A DNA stretch of 64,000 nucleotides from Steinernema hermaphroditum (Eukaryota > Nematoda > Chromadorea > Rhabditida > Steinernematidae), in NCBI GenBank assembly GCA_030435675.1, contig CM059621.1:10912001-10976000 (forward strand). Reading direction: 5' to 3'. Shown here piece by piece: positions 11,345-22,259 of the stretch; position 1 is the stretch's first letter; each line of letters begins with the position of its first letter. The notes under the pieces were generated by a model. The model was not told the DNA's origin. It made no database searches and saw only the letters and a list, made by a program, of their open reading frames with translations. A program made the translations under genes and the position numbers.

Positions 11345-14300
11345 CTAAACAACGATCTTGTTGACGTTGGCGAACTGGGGGTATACGTGCGCGAAGCACC
11401 GTTTCTTCGCCGTTGGTAAGGTGGACGACAGCAACGCGATGCTGAACTTGTCACAGGCTCCAAGAAGACGATGCATCGACAAAGCGGCTTCACGGTCGTT
11501 TGCGAGGCATTCCGACACGACGAACGGAGCGATTCTGGCGAACTTGTCCTTGAATCCGACGATCGTGTGGCACATCGACGCGACGGTGTGTTCCAGACGC
11601 TCATGTTCCGTTTGGAGCACTTCGCTTTTCTCGGACGATTTCTTCAGCGAGTGTGTCTAAATCAGATGCAAATGAAACTGTCTGACTTCACGAAGTACCG
11701 TACCAAATTTATCAATTTACCAATGATCGCCCCCACCACGGAGAAGCGCTCGCTCCCAACAGAGGAGCGGATAACTGCAATCATCAAGGAAGACACCTCT
11801 CCCACGAGATATAGCCTTGTCTCGTCAGCGATTTCGCGCCATTCTATGACTCCCACCATTCCGAGAACTAGGTTCACAAAATCTTCTTCGATGGGGGAGC
11901 CGCTCAGAAGCTAAAACCACACAATAATTAGGACAAGAAACAAGGCCTCTGATATACCGGAATGATGGCGCCCGCAAACTGTAGCTTATTGCGCATATCG
12001 CATTCTGGGCGCATCATAAGCATGATGAAAGGCTCCAAGTGAGCGACCATCAAGCTGCTCACACTTTTGCGCTCGGTTATGAAGCGTCCGATGGTGAGCA
12101 CCAAGTTAATGTCAGTAGAACCGACATCTAGTTGGGACAAAGAGGAAAGGAGGCCTGCAACTTCGTCGTTGGTGGCTCGTAGGAAAACCTTTCTCGAAAA
12201 TTCGACGTCCACGCGAGCCAAGGCAACAAGGTATTCCCAGTCGATGACGGTCTTCCCCCAGTTCATTACATATCCTGGAAGATAAATGTATAGCACTTGT
12301 CCACAGGTAAACCTCATGAGACATGCCTGCGAAGAGTAAAAAATCGGCTGCATGTTGAACAATCCGTTTGTAGAGACTTGCGTTTTCACTGGACACACTA
12401 GAACCGTTCAGCTTTCCCCGGCAAATATTTTTAGCCATCTTGATACAGGTCGCGGAATTTGAAAGTGATACAAAGTTTTTCTTCTGCTTGTGAACAATGC
12501 GACAGAACCTCTGCAAAGGCTGTAGGACAAATACGGACCGCTCGACTTCCACTAGATCGTCTTTGACTTTAAGGGTGGACCAAGTATTTTCTTCAAAGAT
12601 GGAGTCCAAGAGTTGAGTGATCTAAAAAAGGACATCAGTGACTGAACGTGGCGAAGCACCTACCGTGTCCACCAGACTGTCGTTGAATTCTTCCAGCTGA
12701 CAAAACACTTCTACAGCAGCTGCCAAAGTAATATTCGATGTGGACGAAGTCTTTGAGGCAATCTTCAGCAGAGCATTCACAGATTTTTCTCCAAAAAGGG
12801 AAAGTGAGATCCAAGCAAGTAGACGTGCAAGATGCTGCGCTGATTCTGAACGCATGCCGTCCTTCTTTAGCCACGCTTTGTGAAGAGTTTTCACGGAAAC
12901 GCCATTGTCATCAATCCTTTTGAGAACGGAGTTAGAGAGCTTGGTTTTTATGCTCTCAGCTTCCAAGATTTCGTTCAAAGCAGAAATGGTTCTATCAAAC
13001 ACTTCTCCACTGACCATCAAAGAAGCTATGAAAATGACCACGAATCGTTGATGAGGATACAATTCAACCACATCGCTGCAGCATAACGCTTCGATGAGAT
13101 CAATGCCCTTCTGGGAAGGAACCCATTTCGACGTAGGCGCAGCCGTCAAGCACCTTTTTACAGCTTTAGCTAACGCAGAAGACTTCGACGAACTGGAAAA
13201 AGATGGATATAAGCACATTTCAATTGAATCCCACCATTTGATTTTCCCAATCGATTCACTTATTTCAGAATCAAAAGAGGAGCATTCCTGAGCCAAGCAC
13301 TTAAAGAGCTCAGTGTACAAGCAGTCATAAAATTCTGGGCTCAAGTCGCCACGACAATGTAGACTGTTCATGAAGAAGGCGAGATCACCAGAACTCAAGT
13401 GATGTTCGACGAGAAACTGGGCAAAGTTTTGGAGCCCAGATAAGGAAAGCACATGGGAAATGGACGACAAGTGTTGCTCTAAGATACGCAAGAACTGAAA
13501 AAGTGCACGATAATGACCATTTCCTCCGTAGCGTACGTCACAAACCATGTCGGTATAATACGGTTCATAAGAGGTACTCTTGAACTTTTGGAGGGAAGTG
13601 CAGAAATCGTCAAAAACTTCTTCGTCCTTTTTCACCGAAACAGAGCAGCAATGGAGAATTAGAGTGAGCAGCGCCGTTACTGGGTCACCACCAGCTTCCT
13701 AAATATAGCAGTTTAAAGAGCGAAACATTGAAAAACGTACCGCAACCGGAGCCCATATTCTCGACAAACTAAAAATGTCGACACTGTCTTGATAAGACAC
13801 CTCCATCAAGAGTGTGTAACACAGCGATTCGGCGAGAAAACAAGAGTACTTCTGGCCGTTGATTACACCTGGCAAACGCTCCTTGATGGACTGGCGAAAT
13901 TTGCCGTTGCGCAGAATGTCCACGGAAGAGATCAGACGATTGACGAGATAAGCAACGACTCTTAAGAGGTGAGCATTATTGCTTCAACGGAGTTTAAGAT
14001 CCCACTTACCGGTCGGACTTTCCATCCTTAAGAATCTTCAGGAGAGCTTCAAGAGATTCACTGGCAGTGCCAGAGCCGAGAGTGACGAAATGTTGGCTGA
14101 ACTGCGAGAGTGCATCGAAAGTGAGTGGGACCTCCTTGTCCGACTCCGAGCAAATTTTCAGAACAACGCCCAAAACAGTATCGACCTGACGGGCTTGGAC
14201 GGCGATCTCGAACAACTTGTTGAAAGTGGTGACATCGGAGCTTTCCAAGGCTTCGCTGACGTGCTCGGGCTTAATAACTACTTGCGTGGGGGGCAGCGCC

Positions 14301-14374
14301 AGCAGTTGGCCGACCAGTGTGGCCCGCTTCTTCGGCCTCTTCCGCTTCTGCACGGCTGACTTCACCTCAGGCAT
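11345..14374 (-). CDS. Urb2/Npa2-type nucleolar ribosome-biogenesis protein
   Basis: Multi-exon gene of roughly 900 residues. The first usable ATG (14372-14374) gives MPEVKSAVQKRKRPKKRATL, a basic nucleolar-type start. The body is alpha-helical with no small catalytic motif; its largest exon segment (about 12665-13715) runs from EAGGDPVTALLTLILHCCSV to FNDSLVDT. Later exons begin ITQLLDSIFEENTW, ACLMRFTCGQVLYIYLPGY and LLSGSPIEEDFVNLVLG. The last exon begins THSLKKSSEKSEV and ends LLGACDKFSIALLSSTLPTA / KKRCFAHVYPQFANVNKIVV at the stop on 11345-11347. That C-terminus (L..xCD..xxxxL, then K..F..xYxxFxxxxK) resembles the end of Urb2/Npa2, a factor for 27S/32S pre-rRNA processing. The family call rests on that end and the overall helical build, so it is moderate. 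The gene lies head to tail behind the VHL gene and overlaps its stop by 8 nt. Confidence 0.6.
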
Positions 14375-15171
14375 GTTGCTGGTGATGTTCTCGGCGATGT
14401 TGAGCTTGGGCACGCGCGTAGACAGAAGTGTATCGCCCAACGTTCTGCTCGTACTCTTCCTTCAAATGCAGATACTGTTTGACCGATCTCTAAAAATGTT
14501 CTGTCAGGCTTTTCCCTTCAAGACCAAGACGTTTACCTTCGCAATGGCTGTCAACGGCAACTCGTCAACTTTGGAGACCTCCGTTACCAGGCGCGCAACC
14601 TTTTCGGTGGCCCGTTGGGAGAGATTCCTAACTACAAACGCGTCATATCTCTGGAAATGTAGATTGTGCACTTACAGCAAGAAACGATGCAGCAGTGAGT
14701 TATGTGCTGCGGATCTGTGTTCGGTTTGGGGACCTTGAAGATTTCTTCGTTGATCGGAGGACCCTTCTTGACGCGATACCGGAAGTGCAGCCGTTGACCA
14801 GTTGACCCTTCGCGAGCGATCCAGATATGTCCTAAAGAAGAACATGTAAGATAAACATGCAAGACACGGAGCAAAACTGACCAGGATAGGTGGAGGTGTC
14901 CAAGTACCGCTTCGGAGGAATCGAGCAGTAGTTCTGACCACTACCCTGAAAGATACGTTCCTCTTCGACTATGCTGAACACAAGTCCTTACGTCGAAGGT
15001 GATCCAGATTAGATCCGCGGGGCGATAAGTTGTGTTGTAGATGCGGTAAATGACTTTTGGATGAGGAATGTGCGGCGATCGGAGCCCTTCTCGAGGTACT
15101 GGAGTCTGTGGTGCGAGAAGATTCCTGATGAAGGCGGGACTGGCAACGTCCCGCTGAGCCACTTTGACTGA
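14367..15171 (-). CDS. vhl-1: von Hippel-Lindau tumour suppressor homologue (VHL), 5' end unresolved
   Basis: Substrate-recognition subunit of the CUL2-RBX1-Elongin B/C ubiquitin ligase that binds prolyl-hydroxylated HIF. Resolved exons: 14992-15171, 14882-14945, 14686-14831, 14537-14650 and 14367-14489, about 208 residues. The beta domain reads DLIWITFDGSGQNYCSIPP then LDTSTYPGHIWIA. Compared with human VHL, W88, Y98, H115 and W117 of the hydroxyproline pocket are kept, and S111 is replaced by T next to a serine. The alpha domain follows (VRNLSQRATEKVARLV, then RSVKQYLHLKEEYEQ), the Elongin C-binding region. Two points are uncertain. The donor ending exon 14686-14831 (ATC|GTTTCT) was chosen because it keeps frame, while the better-looking T|GTAAGT a few bases on creates a stop. 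The initiating exon upstream of 15171 is unknown, with a candidate ATG exon near 15400-15425 (MGAHHG). Confidence 0.85.
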
Positions 15172-15888
15172 CTACACCTGAATCTGAAACTACAGAGGAT
15201 TCCTCGCAAATGGAGTTCGGAAGCGCGTCTGACGGACAACGCGTCACACAACAGTGTATGCATTCGTGAAGATGTGTGCTGTAGAATTAAATCGGTTTCA
15301 AAACCACTTCTCTTGTGCTTCAAATTCTCTATGTTGAAGGCCACACATGTCGTTCCGATCGTTGGCTGCTTGCCAAAGTCGTCTTCTGAATGAATACGGT
15401 ACTCACCACCGTGATGAGCGCCCATGCAACATAGCTAAAGGGGGCGACGCAGCGTCTCCTCTTTACCCCGTCTGGTCGCTTTCGTGGAATCAGGAGCAGA
15501 GAAGTTCCTCAAGCACCTCGGAACACTTTTGCAGAGTTTGTGCAGACACTGCCTTTTAAATGCAATCGCGTCGAGACCAATTTCGGGCGCCGAACGCAAA
15601 CTGGCATCGCTGCTCGCCGGCGCTCTGCATCGCAACTAGGAGCAAAGGCGCTGTGGAGGAACGCGGACGCAGCCGCGACGCGGACGCATTGTTGCGGTAA
15701 CATCGCAGGCAACGGCAGGCAACTTCAGGAATTAGCGGTAACACACGAAGGGATTTGAATTCTCGATTCTTCTACTCCACCATGGGTATAATTCTTGCTC
15801 TCTTTCTTAGTCTTCGGCGGAGTCGATCTTCGGGGATTCTGTTTCCTCGATACTTTCATCGTCTTTGACTAATTGCTATCGCTTTCAG
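15172..15888. promoter_or_regulatory. Divergent intergenic/5' region between VHL and zinc-finger gene A
   Basis: About 0.7 kb lies between the recognisable parts of two divergent genes, so promoters for both should be here, together with the missing first exon of each. The left part (15240-15425, minus strand) is open and could hold the VHL 5' exon. The right part has CACCATGGG at 15778-15786, but that frame stops quickly, so I cannot assign it as the zinc-finger start. Confidence 0.4.
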
Positions 15889-18800
15889 CATCGAAGGACG
15901 ATGACGCGGCAGCTGTTGCAGGCGATGAATCCTCAGAATCCACACCAAATGAGGCAAGCTTTATGAGGGTGACTTCCACAATTCTTGGGTTGTTCTTTAG
16001 GCGCAAGCTGACGTACAAATAGTGGAGGAAGATACCGTTGGACAAATTATCCAAGGAGATGACGGCGAATACTATGTAGTCGTGGAAGATGCCTCCGACT
16101 CGGGTAAGTCAGGCGCCTTACAACAGTTTTATGTTTATGGATTACATGATTTAGAGTTGGAAAAGTTGAACAACCTCGAGCTTGTGGTCGGCGAAGACGG
16201 ATCGAAGACGTTGGTTGTCAACGACGGGAGTGAGAACGTCAAATATCAGCTGGCCCCGATGAAGAGTGAGGATGGGCTGTCGCCGAAAGAAGAACGTTCT
16301 TCAGAGGAACGCGAAGACAACTCCAGCACAGAACCTCCAACCCTAGAGCGAGAGGAACGCTCCCATAATGTGCATTCGAACAAGAGTCAGCCAAGAACAG
16401 TGTACGCTCAAAACGAAAATGGAGGTCTTGAGCTGGTTCAAGTGTTCGAAGACGATGAGGACGACGGAATGAACGTTGGCGCCGGTGGTGACGTTAGTGA
16501 TCTAGGAGCTGAGTATCATACATCAGTGGAACCCCTTCCACAGGGCATGAAGATGAGAAGAAATCGAGTATACGGCGCCTGTAGGTGTCCCGAGTGTGGA
16601 CAGTCGTTTGTCAACACCGCACGCCTAGAACGCCACCTGGCTGTCCACCAGGTATGAACTAAATCTGATGCACTTTCATCGAAGATGCCCCGTCCTTAGG
16701 TGTTTGGTTCGTTTCTATGTCCTTTGTGCGGGAAGACCTATAAATACGAATACAATCTCTTCTACCACTGGAGGCGCAATTGTCGCGATCTGAACGAGCT
16801 CATGCCACTGGACGAGCGTAAAACCATGGACGTCAACGCTCTCCGTGAGCTCGTCGACGAAGTAGCACAAAAGAAGGCCGAGATCGGGCCAATTGACATC
16901 GGCATTTCACGAAACGTCCTCTTCTCTGGAGGAAGTCAACTGAAGATGGACTTGCCATTGAGTACTGGCAGCGGTAAACCTATCCGTTGTCCACAAATTC
17001 ACTCAGTTGATATATTCAGGTCCCAAGCGAGGAAGCACATGTAAAATCTGCGGAGTTTATGTTCTCAGCGCCCATTTCCCGCGGCACGCAGCGGCACATC
17101 GAGGAGAGGCTGTTGTTGATGAGCGCAGTCCGTGTGGCGGCTACTTCTGCGATCTGTGTGGCCTTTTGTTCAGGCACCACTTCAATCTGTTCAAGCATTG
17201 GCGCACGAGTTGTCAGGAGATTCAGGTATCAAATTGAATTCGCTCCGCTACATAGTGCCGCATCGTACTTTCAGGCCAACCTGCCCGATGACATTGAGTT
17301 AACAATGGATGATGATGCAATTCGGCGGATGGTTACCGATCTGGTGAAGCGTGTCGCCGTGAATGCGATGGAGAATGAAGAGGAAGTGTCAGTGAATTCT
17401 ATTAGCAAGCAGGAGGATCCTATTTCCATTGAGCATGTACTCAGGAAAAGCGAAGTGCGAAGCCAAGTGTCCCACTACTCTTCCGTGACCGAGGACCTCT
17501 TCGACGAAGCCGCAGAAGATCAGGTGGTGTACGCCGATGACTACATGGACGACTTTGAAGGCGTAATGTCGGGTACCAGCGACGACAACAACGTCCTGAC
17601 GAGTCTTAACGGCATAAGCGCTTCTTCGGCCTATCAGAGATCGAAGTGGTCTGTGAATGGCGGACCAGTGCAGTGTCCAGAATGCTTCCGCTCCTTCGCT
17701 AACAGCGGTCGACTGGAGAGGCACTTGGCCGGCTTCCACTCCGCCTACGGTTCCCATCACTGCATCTTGTGCGGTAACCGCTTCAAGTACGATTACAACC
17801 TTCTCTACCACTACCGCCGTTCCTGCCCGTATACGAAAGCCTTTATTGACCGCGACGTTCGTGAGCAGATGGACGCCACAGGGCTCCGGAAATTGGTCCG
17901 GAATCTCGCTTCTCGCGATATAAGATTGAATCCTCATACAGTGCCCCCGGCCAGAATGCACCACAAGCGAGAAACCGGAGACGCTCTAATACGCAAGCAG
18001 ATGATGAAGTATCCGACCCCATCACAGCTTCCTCCTGCACACTTGATGGCGCCCAGGCCAGGACTATCTGATGGACGGCAGTGTCCCGTTTGCGGTGAGT
18101 GGCCGTGTCGTTTGTCGCTTACCTAATTCATCGGTTTAGCTATCTTCTTCTACGGCAACGGAGTGCTAGAAAGACATATGAAGGCAGCTCATGCTCAAGA
18201 TTACGACGTTTGGGAGCGAGAGCATAGCCGACCTTCTAACGATGTGCCTACGGTTGAAGACGACACTCAACCCATGGAAGAAGGAGAGGAGCCACCGCCT
18301 GAATTCGCGGATACTGACGAGCCGCCGCCAACGCTCACGGCCGAACAGCCATCAGAGCAGGTCAGCCCCGCGTTTTCTCCTCTTGACGCTAATCAGATCA
18401 TTTGTAGCCAATCGACAATCCAGAACATGAAGAAGACCGCATGGATGCGGAGGCACTCGGAATACCGATGCAGAGTCGCGTGCGCCCTTCCAGAAAACGG
18501 CCGATACACCACATTGTCGATGAAAACGGAGTATCAATAGCACAGGTCCATGATCTCAACGACGTTGAAGCCCAAGTTCAACAACTGATCGATAGCGGAC
18601 AACTCCAAGATGGCGACCAGATCATCTTAATGCAAGATAATGTAAGTATCGGGGTTTCTGTAGCTAGTCAGAACCGTTATTCTCAGGAAATGGAGGAATA
18701 TGAGGCCGATGCAGAAGAGCATTACTTCAACTCTGAAGAGCACAGAGCGCGCGCATCTGGCTCCTACCAAGGCGACTCCCGGAATGCTGTGTATGTGAAC

Positions 18801-19058
18801 TCCACAGGCGATCTGCAGCAAGGTAGCCATGGCGAACATCGTAGTAAATACTTTGATGCATTTTCAGTGGATGAAAGTGGTCTCGAGGTCGCTGCTATTC
18901 TTACGGGAATGAAAGACGACCCGTCAGGACATGGACAAGGACAGCCTCAAGAAGTCGTATATCTCGCACAAGAGGACGGAACAATCATCACAGACGAGTT
19001 TGGAAACCCCGTCGTAGAATCCTACCCGCCTGCAAAGAAGCCTCATTTTAATCGTTAA
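15889..19058 (+). CDS. C2H2 zinc-finger protein A (duplicated gene), N-terminus unresolved
   Basis: Exons that join in frame: 15889-15953 (start codon not found), 16001-16103, 16155-16651, 16700-16973, 17020-17225, 17275-18094, 18140-18360, 18408-18641, 18687-18822 and 18868-19058, about 910 residues. An acidic N-terminus precedes a C2H2 finger (CRCPECGQSFVNTARLERHL) and CPLCGKTYKYEYNLFYHWRR..C, a C2HC variant. Next come CKICGVYVLSAHFPRHAAAH, CDLCGLLFRHHFNLFKHW..C, CPECFRSFANSGRLERHLAG..H and CILCGNRFKYDYNLLYHYRR..C. The last finger is split by an intron (CPVC / GVLERHMKAAH). The C-terminus is acidic. Fingers alternate between normal C2H2 and a form whose last ligand is Cys, and three of the latter are followed by a helical segment such as MDATGLRKLVRNLA. 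A nuclear DNA- or RNA-binding role is inferred; no family name recognised. The intron at 15954-16000 appears to be GC-AG. Confidence 0.8.
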
Positions 19059-19158
19059 CCTGTTTATTGTTATCCAGTAAACGTTTGCTTCTCCGATTCT
19101 CTACGGCGGTTCCGCGAAGCGTGTTTCCGACACGATTGTATTTACTGCGGTAGCATCG

Positions 19159-19775
19159 ATGGATGCACACCGTTGTCTTCCAGATATGCCCGGTGACAAA
19201 AGCCGAACAACCTCCGAAAGCAGTGTCATGGGTGATGAGCTTCTTCTTCCACTCAGTCGAGTGAAAGCGATCGTGAACCAACAGCCGGATACTGTGGCCA
19301 TAAACGAGAAGGGGCTCTATGCCATGACGAAGGCCACTGAGATGTTCATAGGCCAGCTCGTCAAAGATGCGTTAAGCATAGCGAAGGACAAGTCCACGTT
19401 GGAATATGACGACATCTCGGCGTATGTTCGGGAGAATTCGAAATATTCCTACTTACAGCGTGAGAGCTTTTATCGATCATTAGCGACTTTGCTTAACTTT
19501 GTCGTTTAGAGTTCCTTCCTGAACGCATGACCGTCAAAGAAGTGCGGAAGGCGATCGCTGAACAAGCGGCCAACAGAGAGTGGGCAAACGAAGATCCTCT
19601 CATGCACATCTATCAATCGACTACAGATGATGAGGTCGCTCGACTTCTGGGTGAAGCTGAGGGCGGCAAAGAAGAGGTGGAAGATGGCTTCGAGGCTATG
19701 GGAGAAGATGCTGCTGAAGAAATCGCAGAAGAGGAAGACCCGACCGAGAGCAGTGAGAACGCGCAAGAATTGTGA
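19159..19775 (+). CDS. CHRAC1-like histone-fold protein
   Basis: Two exons, 19159-19459 and 19510-19775, join to 188 residues. The H2A/CBF-type histone fold reads LPLSRVKAIVNQQPD, KGLYAMTKATEMFIGQLVKD and STLEYDDISAYVRENSKYSY, followed by LQQFLPERMTVKEVRKAI. LPLSR at the start and the FLP segment after the fold match CHRAC1 (CHRAC-15) better than POLE4, although both belong to the NC2-alpha/CBF-A-like group. CHRAC1 pairs with a second histone-fold subunit in the ISWI/ACF chromatin remodeller and aids nucleosome sliding. The tail is strongly acidic (EEIAEEEDPTESSE). The start was chosen because a splice-acceptor-like TAG ends 5 nt upstream; internal Mets at GDELLLP are alternatives. The stop of zinc-finger gene A is 100 nt upstream, typical of a nematode operon. 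Convergent with the PHYHIP-like gene (92 nt between stops). Confidence 0.85.
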
Positions 19776-19867
19776 TGCCACGGGATTACTAATGACGGGT
19801 GCTTGATCTCATTTCCTCTTTATTTTGTGCTAATATAACGTCCGTTAGTAATTCATTAGTGACATCG

Positions 19868-21059
19868 TCATTCGTATTTGGGATATATGTTGCACTGCGT
19901 ACACTTCCGGTTGTGTTCGAGCCCTACAAGACGGGGGCGATACAAATTGCTGGCACGCAATGCTGACTCACCACCAAGTTGAGATGTGCCTAATCCTTTC
20001 GCTGTCACATTCCGCATTCGGCCCAAGCTGAGTGGCACCACCTCGGTGTAGTATATCTCGACCCAGATCTCTTGGTCCACATAATACTCACACTCTCCAT
20101 CCGGCATTCTGGCAATCTTCATGAATGGATTCTGCGTCTTTGGGAGAAGCGGTAGGTGCTGAGCACAAAATCTGGAAAAGGATATAAAAAAAGCTATATA
20201 TCAATGCCTTCGAACCTGTTGGCATCACTGCCCGGCCTGCAAACGACGATCGTAACGTAGTGGGATTTGCTATTGCAGTAGAAATCAGCGAAATAATAGA
20301 GGAGGTTATCGGGGTCGAGAAGCACATTTGCGCTGATAATGAATTGAGTGTCACCAAAAGGAGATATCTTAGGTACCTTGCGGAACCTGTTGAGGCGTGC
20401 GGAGAAGAATAACCCTGTGAAAGCAGAGCCATTAGGGCGTCGGAGTATACTCTACTCACCGTTGATAGATCCGTTTATAGGACACGCTTTATGTCCATTC
20501 TCGTCTTTGACGTAGGGCACCATAGTATTGCTGAATTCTTCCACTGCCTCATGGAAATAGTTGGCAGGTTTGCAGCGATACAGTACCTCCACGCGCTGAT
20601 AACTGTGGGGATGTCCGAGGCTGACGACGGCTCGCCGGTACAGCATTTGCATTTCATCGAGAGAAAACACTGAATTTGTACGACACGGTACAGATCAGAT
20701 CACGTCGGCATTAGATGATACCTGCTCTGAATTTTCCTTCTGCACTCAACAATCGACATTTCGAGTTCTCCTCGAAGCATATGACTTTGACGAAATACGT
20801 TTCCCCGGGTTCGGTGGTCACCCGCAGGTGCCTGCCTTGGAGCGGTCCCCTCTTTGAAGCCACTTTGATGTTCTCACTGTTTCGCACTTCGACGCCATAT
20901 TCAACTTCTGAAATCAGAGAAATCACCGCAGATGAATTAGCGGCTTCACTTACTTAAAGGAGGTTCGCCCGTGTGCGACCAGCACACGATGCACTGTAGA
21001 GAGCTTTCGCGGAACTCCAGAATCAGATCGTCTTCGTAGCTGTCAGCTGAATCGTCCAT
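19868..21059 (-). CDS. PHYHIP-like protein (phytanoyl-CoA hydroxylase-interacting protein family)
   Basis: Six exons, 20954-21059, 20722-20907, 20460-20669, 20216-20414, 19972-20171 and 19868-19923, join in frame to 318 residues. The N-terminal third is a fibronectin-III-like domain (LQCIVCWSHTGEPPL ... VEYGVEVRNSENIK ... GETYFVKVICFEENSKC). The C-terminal part carries family landmarks: YRCKPANYFHE, VPYVKDENGHKACPINGSIN, GLFFSARLNRFR, FGDTQFIIS, YYFADFYCNSKSHYVTIVVC, RPGSDANRFCAQHLPLLP and WVEIYYTEVVPLSLG. It ends in a CTQC pair. Vertebrate PHYHIP/PHYHIPL are brain-enriched and bind phytanoyl-CoA hydroxylase; their biochemical role is unclear, so only family membership is claimed. All introns are short GT-AG. 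It sits inside the block bracketed by the two zinc-finger copies, and only this gene there is on the minus strand. Confidence 0.85.
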
Positions 21060-21123
21060 TTGCAAACACGCCAGTAAACGCAGAAGGATCCTAAACGAGC
21101 ACAGGGAACACGAGGCCACAATA

Positions 21124-21404
21124 ATGCTACGGCCACGAATGCTGCGTCGTGCGTCCTGCGTCGTGGGGTGGCCACGAACGCTGCGTCGTGCGTCGTGCTT
21201 CGTGCGTCGTGCTTCGTGCGTCGTGCTTCGTGCGTCGCGCTCCGTGCGTCGCTCGCTGCGTCGTGCGTTTTTTGGAGGGTGGCCACGAACGCTGCGTCGT
21301 GCGTCCTGCGTCCTGCGTCGTGCGTTGCTCGCTGCGTCCTGCGTTTTTTGGGGGGTGGCCACGAACGCTGCGTCGTGCGTCCTGCGTCGTGCGTTTTCTC
21401 CATG
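21124..21404 (+). repeat. Left arm of foldback element, CGTCGTGCG-type tandem array
   Basis: GC-rich minisatellite of short CGTCGTGCG/CGTCCTGCG units with higher-order modules beginning GGCCACGAA. All six frames look open and Arg/Ser/Ala-rich because units are short and stop-free; these frames are not genes. Confidence 0.85.
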
Positions 21405-21549
21405 GGTGGTCCAACTTCGAAGGCCAGATTGGCATATGCCTCGATGCTACCGTAATACCCCAGGGGTTTTTCACATCCTCCCAATCAGTTGTATGCTTGG
21501 TGCGCTACTTTGGAATGGACACATGTGTATGTAGGCCGGCATCTCGAAG

Positions 21550-21872
21550 TACAGGGTGTTCAGAAAGTTCTGCGACGCATCGAAATGTTGGATTTTAGCA
21601 ATTTCATGCAGATCTCTGGGAACTTTAAACGATGTATTCATATTTTCCAATCCTTTTTACCCCTTATTCACTGTATGAACTGCGCAATTACATTTTGGAG
21701 AAGAGGGCCTGAAGGGCCGGTGGCTACTTCGGATGATATCCACGCTATATGCGTGCAGTTGTGCGCGCTGAATAACGTAGTATAGTTTGTTTTCCGACAA
21801 AATCATCGCTGTTCCATCATGTTCCAAAAATCATCGCATTTTTGTGTTGCAGAACTTTCTGAACACCCCGTA
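21550..21872. mobile_element. Mariner-type MITE nested in the foldback element
   Basis: 323 nt with 24-bp terminal inverted repeats differing at one base (left starts TACAGGGTGTTCAGAAAGTT; the right end is its complement with one C for T). Its right half (about 21755-21870, with TGCGCGCTGAATAACGTAGT) resembles the arms of the decayed mariner element at 25728-26609, so it is a deletion derivative of the same family. The ends begin and finish with TA, as expected for a Tc1/mariner TA target. Confidence 0.8.
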
Positions 21873-22259
21873 GTAGGCGGCTTCGGCCGAGGCTCCAGCT
21901 TACCTAGGAGCTATGTGTCCTCTTTGGCGACGTTCCGGTTGAAACGGTGGATCTGGCGGATCTCCTCCGAGCGGGGCTCCTACTCCTCGAGGTACATCCC
22001 GCAGCCAACGTGCTCGATGTGCAGAAGAGGGACTTCCAAAAGACGATCACCTCCTCGGGAAGCGCGTCCTCCTTGGTGACCAGGTCGCTCATCATCCTCT
22101 TCTGGAAGTCTCTCTTCTGCATATCGAACACCTTTTTGTCCGATGAGGTCAACTTCACGGGCCATCGTTGATTATTGTTGGAAGCACTGAGCTTTCCATG
22201 ATAACGGCTGGTTTTGGTGACACATACACCGTAGTTCATTAGAACGCATCGGATGACGC

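Noticed and set aside
14372..14440. Extended start of the Urb2-like protein upstream of 14374
   Set aside because: The frame is open upstream but has only a TTG, not an ATG, and this DNA is the last VHL exon in another frame.
21124..21530. Several Arg/Ala/Ser/Cys-rich open frames of 95-150 codons
   Set aside because: They are translations of the GC-rich tandem array in the foldback arm, open in many frames at once; not genes.
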